Assembly: GCF_014282005.1 (NCBI RefSeq)
Contig: NZ_JACFTD010000002.1
Location: 496,001 to 560,000, forward strand
Source: Sporosarcina sp. BP05
GTDB taxonomy: Bacteria > Bacillota > Bacilli > Bacillales_A > Planococcaceae
DNA: 64,000 bases
Direction: 5' to 3'
In this document: one piece after another, positions 54,222 to 63,935 of the stretch
Position numbering within the stretch: position 1 is the stretch's first letter
Layout of the letters: every line of letters starts with the position of its first letter
Position numbers and translations under genes: made by a program
The notes under the pieces: model-generated
What the model was told of the DNA's origin: nothing
Databases searched by the model: none
The model's input: the letters and a program-made list of their open reading frames with translations, nothing else

Positions 54222-55295
54222 TTATTTCATATCCATTTTGAATTCCAGGAACAATTCATTATAATGGCCCAGCATCTCAAGACCAAGATTTCTATATACT
54301 TCAAGGTGACTGCGCGTTTCTTCATCGGGATAGAAACGTTCATCTTCTGTCACTTCAGGATCCATCAGATCGAGAGCCGCCAAATTAGGTGTAGAATAGC
54401 CGACGTAATCGGCATTTTGTGCCGCAACTTCAGCGTCGAGCATGAAGTTGATAAAAGCATGCGCACCTTCGATATTTTTTGATGTGCGAGGAATAACCAT
54501 ATTATCGAACCACAGATTTGAACCTTCTTCAGGAACAATATAATTGATATCCTCGTTCTCATACATCATATCTGCAGCTTGACCAGACCATGTAAGTGAG
54601 ATGGCAGCCTCTCCGTTAATCATCAGTTGCGTCACTTCATCCCCGATGACAGCTTTGATATTAGGGCTAAGTGTTTTCAATTTATCTGTCGCTTCACGCA
54701 ATTCGTCCATATTGGTGGAGTTCAATGAATAGCCTAATGAGTTTAGCCCCATTCCGATTGTTTCGCGTGCGCTATCGACAAGAATAACTTGTTGCGTAAG
54801 GGTCGGGTTCCATAAATCATCCCACTCTTCAAACGTCTGTCCCTCTAAAAGTGAAGAATTGTATGCAATCCCGACTGTTCCCCAAAAGTAGGGTAGTGAA
54901 TATTCATTGCCAGGATCAAAAGGTAAATCGAGAAAATAGGGATCGATATTTTTGATGTTTGGAATTTTACTGTAGTCGAGTGGCAACAGTAAATCTTTTT
55001 CCTTCATCATTTCAATCATGTATTCAGAAGGCATCGTAATGTCATAGGATGTGCCACCTTGTTCAACTTTACCCATCATACCTTCATTTGAGTCAAACGT
55101 TTCGTACGTGACTTTAATGCCAGTTTCTTTCTCGAATTGTTTGAGTAAATCAGTGTCGATGTATTCACCCCAGTTATAGATGGTGATTGAATTCTTATTG
55201 GCATTTCCTCCGCCTTCATTTAACTTTCCGTTAATGAGCAGTAAAATAGCGGAAATAACAATGATCACTACCGCACCACGCAAAATACCTTTCAT
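54222..55295 (-). CDS. potD: Spermidine/putrescine ABC transporter substrate-binding protein
   Basis: 357 residues. After one N-terminal hydrophobic segment (about 5-23) the protein has the PotD-type periplasmic-binding fold with I-T-I-Y-N-W-G-E-Y-I-D near residue 37 and the family's aromatic/acidic ligand residues. Unusually for a Gram-positive binding protein, no Cys follows the hydrophobic segment, so it is probably held by an uncleaved anchor or released, not lipidated. Last gene of the pot operon, overlapping potC by 4 bp. Confidence 0.9.
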   Translation of the reverse strand: MKGILRGAVVIIVISAILLLINGKLNEGGGNANKNSITIYNWGEYIDTDLLKQFEKETGIKVTYETFDSNEGMMGKVEQGGTSYDITMPSEYMIEMMKEKDLLLPLDYSKIPNIKNIDPYFLDLPFDPGNEYSLPYFWGTVGIAYNSSLLEGQTFEEWDDLWNPTLTQQVILVDSARETIGMGLNSLGYSLNSTNMDELREATDKLKTLSPNIKAVIGDEVTQLMINGEAAISLTWSGQAADMMYENEDINYIVPEEGSNLWFDNMVIPRTSKNIEGAHAFINFMLDAEVAAQNADYVGYSTPNLAALDLMDPEVTEDERFYPDEETRSHLEVYRNLGLEMLGHYNELFLEFKMDMK

Positions 55296-56092
55296 TTCTT
55301 CACCCCCGAAAGCGGTGTTTTGGTTTTGCGGCTAACGGCGTAATAACCTAGAACTAGTACAACCGTCACTAAGAAGATAAGTCCCGATAATGCGTTAATT
55401 GTCAACGTAATTCCAGCGCGTGCCATTGAATAGATTTCAACGGACAACGTGGAGAACCCGTTTCCAGTCACGAAAAATGTTACGGCAAAATCATCTAGAG
55501 AATATGTCAATGCGAGGAAGAAACCCGCAAGTATTCCCGGTTTAATAAAGGGAATAATAACCCGTGTTAAAACGTCGCGTTTTGAAGCCCCAAGATCGAG
55601 TGCAGCATCGATTAGCGTTGGACTCATTTCCTGTAGTTTAGGGAGTACCATAATGACAACAATAGGGATACTGAAGGCGATATGCGAAATAAGTACGGAA
55701 GCAAATCCAAGCTTGACACCAATCATGGTGAATAAAATAAGGAAAGATGCACCGATGATAACGTCTGGGCTGACAATCAAAATGTTATTGAGTGACAATA
55801 CGGCATTGCGCATCGCTTTATTGCGCATGAAAACAATAGACAATGCACCGAGCACACCGATTGCAGTCGAGACGAGCGCAGACAGCAAGGCAACGACAAT
55901 TGTATTGATTAAAATGATAATTAGTCGTGTATCTTCAAATACTGCTGCGTAGTGTTCAAACGTAAATGATTCGAAATTGGACATGCCGCCGCCCGAATTG
56001 AACGAGTAAAAAATCAAGTAAAAAATTGGAGTATATAGAATAATGAACACGACTACCAAATAGAGTTTAGGAAGCTTACTTAATTTTTCCAT
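55292..56092 (-). CDS. potC: Spermidine/putrescine ABC transporter permease PotC
   Basis: 266 residues, six helices with the EAA-loop motif A-L-D-L-G-A-S-K-R-D-V-L-T-R-V-I-I-P that docks on PotA. It overlaps potD by 4 bp and potB by 17 bp, so subunits are translationally coupled. Confidence 0.93.
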   Translation of the reverse strand: MEKLSKLPKLYLVVVFIILYTPIFYLIFYSFNSGGGMSNFESFTFEHYAAVFEDTRLIIILINTIVVALLSALVSTAIGVLGALSIVFMRNKAMRNAVLSLNNILIVSPDVIIGASFLILFTMIGVKLGFASVLISHIAFSIPIVVIMVLPKLQEMSPTLIDAALDLGASKRDVLTRVIIPFIKPGILAGFFLALTYSLDDFAVTFFVTGNGFSTLSVEIYSMARAGITLTINALSGLIFLVTVVLVLGYYAVSRKTKTPLSGVKK

Positions 56093-56900
56093 TGATTGTC
56101 GTCCCCCTATCGCTACTGCTCGTAATCAACATGATGATAAACATAAATAAAATTAGGAATACGGCAATTGTTGAACCCATCCCCCAGTTTTGTGTAACGA
56201 GGAATTGTTGTTCAATCGCGGTTCCAAGTGTGATGACTTTGTTCCCGGCAATCAGTCGAGTAATCATGAACAGCGACAGGGCGGGGATGAAAACAACTTG
56301 AATTCCTGATTTAACACCATTTAACGTTAGGGGCCAAATGACGCGCCTGAATGTCGTCCATGAATTAGCACCTAGATCACGTGAAGCGTCGATAAGCGCA
56401 GGATTCAATTTATCAAGTGAATTGAAAATCGGTAAAATCATGAACGGGATGAAAATATAAACGGATACGAATACGAAACTGAAATCGGTGAATAAAATTT
56501 GCTGATTGCCGATACCAACTGTTTCTAACAATGCGTTTATTGGACCATAAAGTCCGAAAAGTCCAATGAAAGCGTATGTTTTTAGAAGAAGATTAATCCA
56601 AGACGGAATAATAATGAGCAATAGCCAAAGTTGCTTATGCTTCGTCTTCGTCAGGAAATAAGCGGTTGGATAGGCAAACAGTAACGTGAATAATGTAATT
56701 AGAAACGCATACCAGAATGAACTGATAGTCAGTTTCAAATAGACAGAAGAGAAAAAGTTTTTATAGTTGTCAAAAGTGAAATGACCTGCTAAATCAAAAA
56801 ACGAATAGTAAATGATAAGTGCAATCGGCGTGATAACAAAGAGAAGAATCCAAGCTGTATACGGAATTGTGTACAGCGGGCGTAGCGGTTTATTGTTCAT
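56076..56900 (-). CDS. potB: Spermidine/putrescine ABC transporter permease PotB
   Basis: The ATG at 56900 ([10 protein letters not shown]) is preferred. A longer frame from 56936 lies within potA and has no better ribosome site. 274 residues with six helices and the EAA motif [14 protein letters not shown]. It partners PotC to form the channel. It overlaps the end of potA by 11 bp. Confidence 0.92.
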   Translation of the reverse strand: MNNKPLRPLYTIPYTAWILLFVITPIALIIYYSFFDLAGHFTFDNYKNFFSSVYLKLTISSFWYAFLITLFTLLFAYPTAYFLTKTKHKQLWLLLIIIPSWINLLLKTYAFIGLFGLYGPINALLETVGIGNQQILFTDFSFVFVSVYIFIPFMILPIFNSLDKLNPALIDASRDLGANSWTTFRRVIWPLTLNGVKSGIQVVFIPALSLFMITRLIAGNKVITLGTAIEQQFLVTQNWGMGSTIAVFLILFMFIIMLITSSSDRGTTINGKIK

Positions 56901-57996
56901 TATCCGATACCCCATATGCCTCAAGTCTAGCGTCAAATTCCTCTTCAGATTCGTTTAGGCGCATAACATGAATGTCTTCTGGATCAAAATCGAGTCCAAC
57001 TTTCACACCGACTTCCGCTTTTTTAGTTGAATGCACAAGCCATTCATTACCGTCAGCATCGTAAGTGGATAGCTCGTAGTGAACACCACGGAATAATTGC
57101 GTATCAACTGTCACGTTTAGTTTCCCTTTATCGACAGTAGTGAGTTCCAAATCTTCCGGGCGGATAACAATGTCTACTTTCTCATTTGGATTTAGGCCTT
57201 TGTCTACACATTCAAATGTTTTCCCGGTAAATTGAACGACAAAGTCTTCAATCATTTTGCCTGGAACGATATTAGACTCGCCAATGAAATCAGCCACAAA
57301 ACGGTTGATAGGTTCATCGTAAATATCGAGCGGAGTTCCTGATTGCTGGATTTCTCCTGCATCCAAAACAAAAATTTCATCGGACATTGCAAGTGCCTCT
57401 TCCTGGTCATGTGTAACGAATACGAAGGTTTTACCTAAACGTTGCTGTAATTCCCGGAGTTCATATTGCATTTCAGAACGCAGTTTCAAATCGAGTGCTG
57501 ATAGCGGTTCATCGAGTAAAATAACTTCTGGATCATTTATGATTGCCCTTGCAATAGCGACGCGTTGACGTTGCCCGCCGGACATTTCTGCAATTTCCCG
57601 ATTTTCATAGCCTTCAAGATTGACGAATTTCAGTGCTTCAATAACACGGCGTTTGACTTCGTCTTGTTTTACTTTCTTAATACGCAGCCCGAATGCAACA
57701 TTTTCAAAAACATTCAAATGTGGAAACAGCGCATAGTCTTGAAAAACGGTGTTTACTTGTCGTTCATTGGCGGGTACGTCATTGATTTTATTTCCGTTGA
57801 AGAAAATTGTGCCTTCTGTTGGTTCGATAAAACCTGCGATTAGACGAAGGATTGTCGTTTTCCCGCAACCTGATGGACCCAGTAATGTGTAAAACTTCCC
57901 ACGTTCCATTTCAAAGGAAACACTGTTCAATACGGTTGTATCATGGTTATATTTTTTTGTAACATTTTCAAATCGAATAATTGGCTGAGTCGTCAT
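56890..57996 (-). CDS. potA: Spermidine/putrescine ABC transporter ATPase PotA
   Basis: 368 residues. Walker A G-P-S-G-C-G-K-T (about 39-46), Q-loop F-Q-D-Y-A-L-F, signature M-S-G-G-Q-R-Q-R, Walker B V-I-L-L-D-E-P, H-loop V-T-H-D-Q-E-E, and a C-terminal TOBE domain (about 280-355) as in polyamine importers. First transporter gene after the XRE-cupin regulator, 17 bp apart. Confidence 0.94.
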   Translation of the reverse strand: MTTQPIIRFENVTKKYNHDTTVLNSVSFEMERGKFYTLLGPSGCGKTTILRLIAGFIEPTEGTIFFNGNKINDVPANERQVNTVFQDYALFPHLNVFENVAFGLRIKKVKQDEVKRRVIEALKFVNLEGYENREIAEMSGGQRQRVAIARAIINDPEVILLDEPLSALDLKLRSEMQYELRELQQRLGKTFVFVTHDQEEALAMSDEIFVLDAGEIQQSGTPLDIYDEPINRFVADFIGESNIVPGKMIEDFVVQFTGKTFECVDKGLNPNEKVDIVIRPEDLELTTVDKGKLNVTVDTQLFRGVHYELSTYDADGNEWLVHSTKKAEVGVKVGLDFDPEDIHVMRLNESEEEFDARLEAYGVSDNEQ

Positions 57997-58013
57997 GCTG
58001 ACACTCCTTTTCT

Positions 58014-58556
58014 TTATAAGTAAGATTCCGTCGCGACGAGCAGTATTTCGCTCGTTCCGTTGAATGCATTTGATAAACAGTGATGCTCGGATGCGTCATA
58101 GTAGACTGCATCTCCTTTTGAAGCAATGTGCTGTGTATTGCCAATGATCACAGCGACTTTTCCTTTTAAGACGTATATAAACGTTTCGGCAAGAGATGGC
58201 TCGAACTTTTTGAATTCGCCCTGTGCGTGAAATGTGATGTGGACAGGTTCCATTTCATTCTCATTTGATCTGGGCACTAACCAGCGGATGCTATATTTCA
58301 TCTCATCATCCGTATAGATTGTCTGATTATCAGTTGAGTAGACAACTTGAACATTTTTTTTCGGTTCATCGAAAAAGTCTTTGGGTGTCGTTCCCAGCAC
58401 TTCTAATAATGCGAAAAGCGTTTCAATAGAAGGAGAGTTCAGGTTGCGTTCTAACTGCGATATATGGCCTTTTGTTAAATCAGTCCGTTCGCCAAGTTCT
58501 TCCTGTGTCAGCCCTTTTTTTAAACGCAGGCTTTTAATCTTACTTCCAATCTCCAC
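58014..58556 (-). CDS. XRE-cupin transcriptional regulator of the pot operon (PuuR-like)
   Basis: The GTG at 58556 has the best spacing from GGGGCGG. The ATG at 58562 abuts the site and an ATG at 58604 lies upstream in the operator. About 180 residues: a lambda-repressor-like HTH ([24 protein letters not shown]) and a C-terminal cupin (about 95-175) with a fold for small-molecule sensing. Such regulators next to potABCD usually repress polyamine uptake. A palindrome overlaps its promoter. First gene of the operon. Confidence 0.88.
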   Translation of the reverse strand: MEIGSKIKSLRLKKGLTQEELGERTDLTKGHISQLERNLNSPSIETLFALLEVLGTTPKDFFDEPKKNVQVVYSTDNQTIYTDDEMKYSIRWLVPRSNENEMEPVHITFHAQGEFKKFEPSLAETFIYVLKGKVAVIIGNTQHIASKGDAVYYDASEHHCLSNAFNGTSEILLVATESYL

Positions 58557-58592
58557 GGACATTCCGCCCCATTCGTAATGAAGTTTATTTAT

Positions 58593-58611
58593 AGTATACT
58601 TCAAGTTTACT
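58593..58611 (-). promoter_or_regulatory. Palindromic candidate operator of the XRE-pot operon
   Basis: AGTATACTT-C-AAGTTTACT, 9-bp arms around one base with a single mismatch, lying where the -35/-10 of the minus-strand operon is expected (TATACT and TATAAA candidates inside or next to it). The size fits an XRE dimer. The 58612-58855 stretch beyond contains no gene. Confidence 0.55.
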
Positions 58612-58855
58612 GAAAACCCTTTTTAATTATACGAAATTTCACCCGAAAATCAAGAACTATTTATGAAACAGGTAAAATAGGATACCAGCTTTTCATGTGA
58701 TCATCATTTCATCTTTTGACATAATCTAATTGAACGATGGATGAAATATGTGAATGGGCAGTATTCAAAATTGTATTTTGCATTTTCATTCATGCTTTAG
58801 TGATGGAAATCTAGGCTATTCGTGGTATAATATAGCGAATAAAGGGGGGCTTTGA

Positions 58856-59179
58856 TTGGGGAAAAAGAAAGTTTTTTATATGGACCCGGATAACCGTAAA
58901 AGGACAATGGAAGACCTCGGACTTAGTTGGGAATCAATTGGTAGTTTAATGGGAGATAAAAAAGAAGTAGAAGGCATATTTCTTATGAAAGACGGAAAAA
59001 TCCGTAATTTACTAGAACTGCCCAATCACTGTAAAATCTGTCTTGATCAATTAGATTATAATGATGAACACGATTCCGTATTTTGCCAATCGTGCGATGA
59101 ATGGCGTGAGGGTTCTTGTGGTGATCCAACCTGCGAATATTGCCTAGCGCGACCTGCGAAACCGTCTAATTGTAATTAA
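58856..59179 (+). CDS. Cys-rich protein of 107 residues, unknown function
   Basis: TTG 58856 after AAAGGGGGG, with TATAAT at 58826-58831. The N-terminal half is Lys-rich with L-G-L-S-W-E-S-I-G-S-L-M-G-D. The C-terminal half has eight Cys: C-K-I-C ... C-Q-S-C ... C-G-D-P-T-C-E-Y-C plus a final C-N, suited to bind zinc. I do not recognise a family. Its stop codon lies inside an AT-rich 9-bp inverted repeat (59169-59189). It precedes the peroxiredoxin gene by 200 bp. Confidence 0.7.
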   Translation: MGKKKVFYMDPDNRKRTMEDLGLSWESIGSLMGDKKEVEGIFLMKDGKIRNLLELPNHCKICLDQLDYNDEHDSVFCQSCDEWREGSCGDPTCEYCLARPAKPSNCN

Positions 59180-59249
59180 CAATTACAATCTTTTTACCTC
59201 AAGTGGGAGAAGGATAATTATAATGACTGTATATACGTCATGAAATTGC

Positions 59250-59312
59250 CACATATTAAATGGAGCGCTGTTTCGACAAGGCACTCCGTTTGAAATGGGG
59301 CCATTTTTTTGT
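59250..59312 (+). terminator. Hairpins with T-run upstream of the peroxiredoxin gene
   Basis: GGAGCGC...GGCACTCC pairing (about 59262-59289) is followed by AAATGG-GG-CCATTT and a run of seven T. It could end the Cys-rich gene or act as a leader attenuator for ykuU. Confidence 0.5.
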
Positions 59313-59377
59313 TAGTCTTGAAAAGGATTGTGCAGGCGAATGTCCTGGCACAAAAGAATTAGTGGAGGGGTTATTTA

Positions 59378-59920
59378 ATGATTAACCGTATGGTAGGTAA
59401 GCAAGCACCAGATTTCACATTGGATGCGGTACTAGCAGATAAGTCTTTTGGTAAAGTAAGCCTTCAAGAAAATATGAAAAACGATAAATGGACAGTATTA
59501 TTCTTTTATCCAATGGACTTCACATTTGTATGTCCAACGGAAATTACAGCAATGTCTGATCGTTATGATGAATTCGAAGATTTGGATACAGAAATTATCG
59601 GTCTATCTACGGATACAATCCACACGCACCTTGCTTGGATTAACACAGACCGTAAAGATAACGGCCTTGAGCAGTTGAAATATCCACTTGCAGCAGATAC
59701 AAATCACCAAGTTTCACGCGACTATGGTGTGCTAATTGAAGAAGAAGGTATCGCACTACGCGGCCTATTCATCATCAACCCTGAAGGTGAACTTCAATAC
59801 CAAACAGTATTCCACAACAATATTGGCCGTGATGTAGACGAAACATTGCGTGTGCTTCAAGCTCTTCAAACTGGCGGACTTTGCCCGGCTAACTGGAGAC
59901 CTGGTCAGAAGACACTATAA
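59378..59920 (+). CDS. ykuU: Typical 2-Cys peroxiredoxin (AhpC/TSA family, YkuU-like)
   Basis: 180 residues, ATG behind GGAGGGG. The peroxidatic Cys lies in F-T-F-V-C-P-T-E (about residue 52) and the resolving Cys in G-L-C-P-A-N-W near the C-terminus, with the following tail P-G-Q-K-T-L. It reduces H2O2 and organic peroxides using thioredoxin-like donors. B. subtilis ykuU is likewise followed by ykuV, as here. Confidence 0.94.
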   Translation: MINRMVGKQAPDFTLDAVLADKSFGKVSLQENMKNDKWTVLFFYPMDFTFVCPTEITAMSDRYDEFEDLDTEIIGLSTDTIHTHLAWINTDRKDNGLEQLKYPLAADTNHQVSRDYGVLIEEEGIALRGLFIINPEGELQYQTVFHNNIGRDVDETLRVLQALQTGGLCPANWRPGQKTL

Positions 59921-59945
59921 GTAACAGTTGAAATTTTACCAAATG

Positions 59946-59982
59946 AAATCCCCGTGCATATATTAGCAGTGGGGATTTTTTT
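59946..59982 (+). terminator. Terminator of ykuU
   Basis: AAATCCCC / GGGGATTT hairpin followed by TTTT, just before ykuV, which therefore needs read-through or its own promoter. Confidence 0.8.
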
Positions 59983-60003
59983 GAAAATGAAGGAGGAAAA
60001 AGC

Positions 60004-60456
60004 ATGAAATTACGTGATCAATTACCTGAACTTGAAGGTGCAACAGCATGGTTGAATGGGGAACGAACAAAAGAAGAATTGGTTGGTGTAAAACCCACAC
60101 TGGTTCATTTTTGGTCTATCAGCTGTCACCTATGTAAGGAAGCGATGCCTGAGGTCAATGAATTTAGAGACAAATACAAAGAAGATTTAAATGTTATCGC
60201 AGTCCATATGCCACGTTCTGAGGACGATTTAGATCTAGTTCAAATTAAATCAGTAGCAGCTGAACACGACATTACTCAACCGATTTTTGTCGATAGTGAG
60301 GCGACATTAACGGATAAATTTGACAACCAATACGTTCCGGCTTATTATGTCTTTGATAAAGACGGACAGTTACGTCACTTCCAAGCAGGCGGCGGAGGCA
60401 TGAAAATGCTTGAAAAGCGCGTTAACCGCGTGCTAGATGAAATGAAAAAAGAGTAA
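60004..60456 (+). CDS. ykuV: Thiol-disulfide oxidoreductase (YkuV-like)
   Basis: 150 residues, ATG behind AAGGAGG. Thioredoxin fold with active site C-H-L-C in F-W-S-I-S-C-H-L-C-K-E-A (about residue 41), lacking a signal peptide, hence cytoplasmic. The sequence is almost the same as B. subtilis YkuV, a reductase-like thioredoxin. Its place after ykuU suggests it re-reduces the peroxiredoxin. Confidence 0.94.
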   Translation: MKLRDQLPELEGATAWLNGERTKEELVGVKPTLVHFWSISCHLCKEAMPEVNEFRDKYKEDLNVIAVHMPRSEDDLDLVQIKSVAAEHDITQPIFVDSEATLTDKFDNQYVPAYYVFDKDGQLRHFQAGGGGMKMLEKRVNRVLDEMKKE

Positions 60457-60461
60457 AAGAT

Positions 60462-60499
60462 CAGCCCGATTGCGCATTTGCGATGTCGGGTATTTTTAA
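60462..60499 (+). terminator. Terminator of ykuV
   Basis: CCCGA / TCGGG arms with an inner GCGCATTTGCG pairing, followed by TATTTTTA. Confidence 0.7.
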
Positions 60500-61209
60500 T
60501 GTTTATTAAAACATCTGTAAATTAATGATTTATTTGTATAAACTACTGGTGAGATGGGCTTGGGATACTCCATTTTCACAGGTATATTTCCGGCCCGCTT
60601 TCGACGAACTATTCAGGACAGTTTTACCGGGGGCAAGTGTGTTGTTGTGAATAGTCGCCTGTTGGGTACCTACAATATTTAAGTGGAAAATGCAGTTATT
60701 TGGGAAGAAAAGAGTAGATGACTTTCTAAAGAAAGTGTAAGTGCCCGAAGATGCAATTTCGGGCACTCTTACACGTTGTACAATGTGCTGCTTGCTTATT
60801 TTTAACAAAGAGTATGCATCTAATCATGTGATACCTAATAGAAAGTAAAGCTTCTTTAATAAAAAACCATATAGAAAGTTTTAGCCGCCAAAATTGCATC
60901 TTTGGCGGCTTTACTCCAGGTAAGAAGCTTGCAATTCTTTCGTCCCAAAAAACTTCAGCACTCCGTCTACTTATGCATTAGGAACGCGACGGATGAATAA
61001 CCACCATAAGATTACCAAGAAAACGGTGTAGGGATGCGACAAAGTCGCATCCCTACACATCCAGACATCCCGGTAATCGTATAGAAGTCATTCAATCCAC
61101 AGCAATCCAAAGTCAACTATACACGTAGCGGGCAGTAGGTCATTAAGTTATTCACGGGTTACATTTGGTTAATCAACAAGCGTGGTCTATTAAGTACCCC
61201 GATGGAAAT
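60500..61209. other. Gene-free stretch with several hairpins
   Basis: About 710 bp with no reading frame that has a ribosome site. It holds strong inverted repeats: GTGTAA(GT)GCCCGAA type arms at 60736-60775, AGCCGCCAAA/TTTGGCGGCT at 60883-60911, and a perfect GTAGGGATGCGAC/GTCGCATCCCTAC at 61027-61055. A 29-codon frame on the minus strand (61060-60971) ends in a hydrophobic, basic tail but has no good ribosome site. It is possibly remains of an old insertion or a non-coding RNA locus. Confidence 0.5.
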
Positions 61210-61238
61210 TTGTGAGTGCGAATTCAATATGATACACT
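61210..61238 (+). promoter_or_regulatory. Candidate promoter of ktrC
   Basis: TTGTGA (61210-61215) and TACACT (61233-61238), 17-bp spacer, 36 bp before the start. Confidence 0.45.
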
Positions 61239-61274
61239 AATCGAATCCAGTAAGTGGATAGGGGAGGGTGCTCT

Positions 61275-61934
61275 ATGAAAAAGGAATTTGCGGTGATTGG
61301 TTTGGGGCGTTTCGGGGGGAGTATCGTAAGAGAGCTAATAGAACTCGATGCTGATGTTATGGCAATTGATATTTCACCAGAAAGAGTGGATGAGTTTGCT
61401 CATATTGCAACCCAGGCGGTCGCAGCTGACACGACTGATGAGTCTGTTCTCAGATCACTTGGCATCCGCAACTTTGAGCATGTAGTCGTTGCGATTGGTG
61501 AAAATATCCAAGCAAGTATTTTGACGACACTCATGTTGAAAGAAATCGGTGTAAAAAAAATAACAGTGAAAGCGCAAAATGATTCCCATGAAAAAGTGTT
61601 GCGTAAAATCGGGGCTGACCAGGTCGTACATCCTGAACGCGATATGGGCATCAGAATTGCTAATAATATGGTATCGAATAATATACTCGATTATCTTGAG
61701 TTGTCTGATGAGTATTCCATTGCGGAGATAAAGGCGAATGAAAAACTCGTAGGATTTACATTAATAGATTTAGACATTAGGGCCAAATATGGTGTCAATA
61801 TTGTTGCAATTAAACGTGGTAAACATATTCTTGTATCGCCTCAAGCGATAGAGAAAATCCGACTTGAAGATATCTTGATTGTGATTGGATCGGACGAGGA
61901 GATTCATAAGTTTGAAAAGAAAGCACTGCATTGA
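61275..61934 (+). CDS. ktrC: K+ uptake regulatory subunit KtrC (RCK domain)
   Basis: The ATG at 61275 (MKKEFAVIGLGRFGGSIV) is preferred, with GGGGAGGG seven bases before. A GTG at 61254 lies upstream of that site. 219 residues: RCK_N Rossmann domain with G-L-G-R-F-G-G (9-15) for ATP/ADP and RCK_C domain, the target of c-di-AMP in KtrC-type proteins. The sequence follows B. subtilis KtrC (YkqB) closely. It gates a KtrB/D channel such as the one at 23.9 kb. As in B. subtilis it neighbours rnjA, but the adeC gene is absent between them. Confidence 0.95.
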   Translation: MKKEFAVIGLGRFGGSIVRELIELDADVMAIDISPERVDEFAHIATQAVAADTTDESVLRSLGIRNFEHVVVAIGENIQASILTTLMLKEIGVKKITVKAQNDSHEKVLRKIGADQVVHPERDMGIRIANNMVSNNILDYLELSDEYSIAEIKANEKLVGFTLIDLDIRAKYGVNIVAIKRGKHILVSPQAIEKIRLEDILIVIGSDEEIHKFEKKALH

Positions 61935-61941
61935 TGAATAA

Positions 61942-61984
61942 TAAAAAAACCGTAAACGCATATAAGCGTTTACGGTTTTTTAAA
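61942..61984 (+). terminator. Terminator of ktrC
   Basis: AAAAAACCGTAAACGC / GCGTTTACGGTTTTTT, perfect long arms, also functional on the minus strand. Confidence 0.9.
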
Positions 61985-62262
61985 AAGGTAAGAAAGTATA
62001 AGTTTTTTGACTTGGAATAGTGTCTAGCTCCAGGCGCTCGGAGGCACACAGGATGTGGGTCACGTAGCCATTGCCGCAGGACGCGGCGTACTTAGGCTAG
62101 GTTCCTTGAAAGCAATCCAGCTATGTGGCAAAGAGCGCCACGTCGTGCCTGCAAGGATGCAGGTATGCGGTCGTTGCGACAGGACGTCGCGATCCTAGAC
62201 TGCCTTCCCTTGGATCGACTTATGCCTGTCGCGTCTAGAAGGCGCCTTCCGCTATTCTTATT
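61985..62262 (+). repeat. Dispersed intergenic repeat, copy 9
   Basis: Leader, GTCTAG at 62022, 37-nt units at 62064-62100 and 62167-62203, GTGGC-AAAGAGC-GCCAC hairpin (62125-62141), CCTGC-AAGGAT-GCAGG hairpin, tail GAAGGCGCCTTCCGC. 62083-62194 is identical to 25369-25480. It fills the gap between converging ktrC and rnjA, ending 4 bp from the rnjA stop. Confidence 0.92.
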
Positions 62263-62265
62263 TTA

Positions 62266-63933
62266 TTAAACTTCCATAATCACAGGAAGCACCATTGGCT
62301 TACGTTTCGTCTTATCGTATAAATACGGTCCGAGAACATCAATGATTTCACTTTTCAGAGCATCGAAATCTGCGGGCGAGCTTGCAAGCTTGCGTTGCAT
62401 CTGTTTGGATAACATCTGTTGTGCTTCGTGAATCATTGCACCAGATTCACGCATATAAACGAATCCACGGGAAATGATATCTGGTCCCGAAACGACACGA
62501 TTGCGTTTTAGGTCCACTGTTGCCACAACAATTACAAGACCATCTTCAGATAAGATTCTACGATCACGCAGAACGACGCTACCGATATCTCCGATTCCGC
62601 TTCCGTCAATATAGACGTCACCAGAAGGAATCCGGCCTGCAAGGTGCGCTTCATCTTGTGTAAGAGCGAGTACATCGCCATTCCCCATGATGAATGTGTT
62701 CTCTCGAGGAACATCACAAGAGACTGCAAGGTCTGTATGGATTTTCAACATTCTATACTCACCGTGAATAGGCATGAAGAATTTTGGTTTAATCAATCTG
62801 ATCATCAATTTCTGTTCTTCCTGCGAACCATGACCGGAAGTATGGATATTATTTAAAGAACCATGGAGCACATCAGCACCCGCACGAAATAGTGCATTAA
62901 TAGCTTTATTGATGCTAAGTGTATTGCCTGGAATCGGTGAAGACGAGAAAATTACCGTATCGCCAGGATGGATTTGAACTTGTCTATGCGTACCGTTCGC
63001 GATACGAGATAGTGCAGCCATCGGTTCACCTTGACTACCTGTACAAAGAATTAATACTTTGTTTGCTGGCAGCTTATTCAATGATTGGGTATCAACAAAT
63101 AATTCTTTTGGTGCATCGATGTAACCAAGTTCACGCCCAATTGTAATGGCGTTGTCCATGCTACGGCCGAACACTGCAATTTTACGACCCAATACCTGAG
63201 CAGACTCAATCACTTGTTGTAGTCTATGAATATTAGATGCGAATGTCGCGAATATAATACGGCCGTCAACTTTTCTGAAGATTTCATTCAAGCTGTCGCC
63301 GACTTTTCGTTCAGACATTGTGAAGTTAGGGATTTCAGCATTTGTACTATCTGACAACAGACAAAGTACGCCTTCGCTACCGATTTTCGCCATCTTAGTC
63401 AAGTTTGCTGGTTCCCCAACTGGTGTGAAGTCGAATTTGAAATCACCCGTGTGAACAATATTACCGGAAGGTGTTTTAACTACAACACCGAATGCATCTG
63501 GAATACTGTGTGTTGTCCTGAAAAATGATACTGCTGTCTTACGGAACTTAAATACATCATCCTCACCAAAAGGAATTAACTTAGTAGTCCGTAACAGGCC
63601 ATGCTCTTCCAGTTTGTTACGCAAAAGTCCAAGTGCGAGTTTTCCGCCATATACTGGAACATTAATTTTACGAAGAAGATAAGGAATACCACCAATGTGA
63701 TCTTCGTGACCATGTGTAATAAATAGGCCTTTAATCTTGTCCACATTACGTTCAAGATACGTGTAATCCGGAATGACGTAGTCGATACCGAGTAATGCGT
63801 CATCGGGGAATTTAATACCCGCATCAATTAGAATAATTTCATCTTGGAATTGTACACCATATGTGTTTTTACCGATTTCACCTAGTCCGCCTAAAGCGAA
63901 AACAGCAGTTTCATTGTTTTTAATAGATTTCAT
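62266..63933 (-). CDS. rnjA: Ribonuclease J1
   Basis: 555 residues. Metallo-beta-lactamase fold with H-G-H-E-D-H-I-G-G near residue 75, beta-CASP domain, and C-terminal oligomerisation domain; the full length of RNase J1. It is an essential-type 5'-to-3' exonuclease and endonuclease of mRNA and rRNA maturation in Bacillota. The ribosome site GAGGT lies in the end of rpoY, two bases before its ATG, so the pair is translationally coupled as in B. subtilis (ykzG-ykqC). Confidence 0.96.
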   Translation of the reverse strand: MKSIKNNETAVFALGGLGEIGKNTYGVQFQDEIILIDAGIKFPDDALLGIDYVIPDYTYLERNVDKIKGLFITHGHEDHIGGIPYLLRKINVPVYGGKLALGLLRNKLEEHGLLRTTKLIPFGEDDVFKFRKTAVSFFRTTHSIPDAFGVVVKTPSGNIVHTGDFKFDFTPVGEPANLTKMAKIGSEGVLCLLSDSTNAEIPNFTMSERKVGDSLNEIFRKVDGRIIFATFASNIHRLQQVIESAQVLGRKIAVFGRSMDNAITIGRELGYIDAPKELFVDTQSLNKLPANKVLILCTGSQGEPMAALSRIANGTHRQVQIHPGDTVIFSSSPIPGNTLSINKAINALFRAGADVLHGSLNNIHTSGHGSQEEQKLMIRLIKPKFFMPIHGEYRMLKIHTDLAVSCDVPRENTFIMGNGDVLALTQDEAHLAGRIPSGDVYIDGSGIGDIGSVVLRDRRILSEDGLVIVVATVDLKRNRVVSGPDIISRGFVYMRESGAMIHEAQQMLSKQMQRKLASSPADFDALKSEIIDVLGPYLYDKTKRKPMVLPVIMEV

Positions 63934-63935
63934 GT

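Noticed and set aside
53960-54241. 93-codon plus-strand frame
   Set aside because: Mostly translated repeat sequence (copy 8), antisense to the end of potD, no ribosome site.
60530-60808. 92-codon minus-strand frame
   Set aside because: It begins in a strong hairpin, has no ribosome site and no recognisable features.
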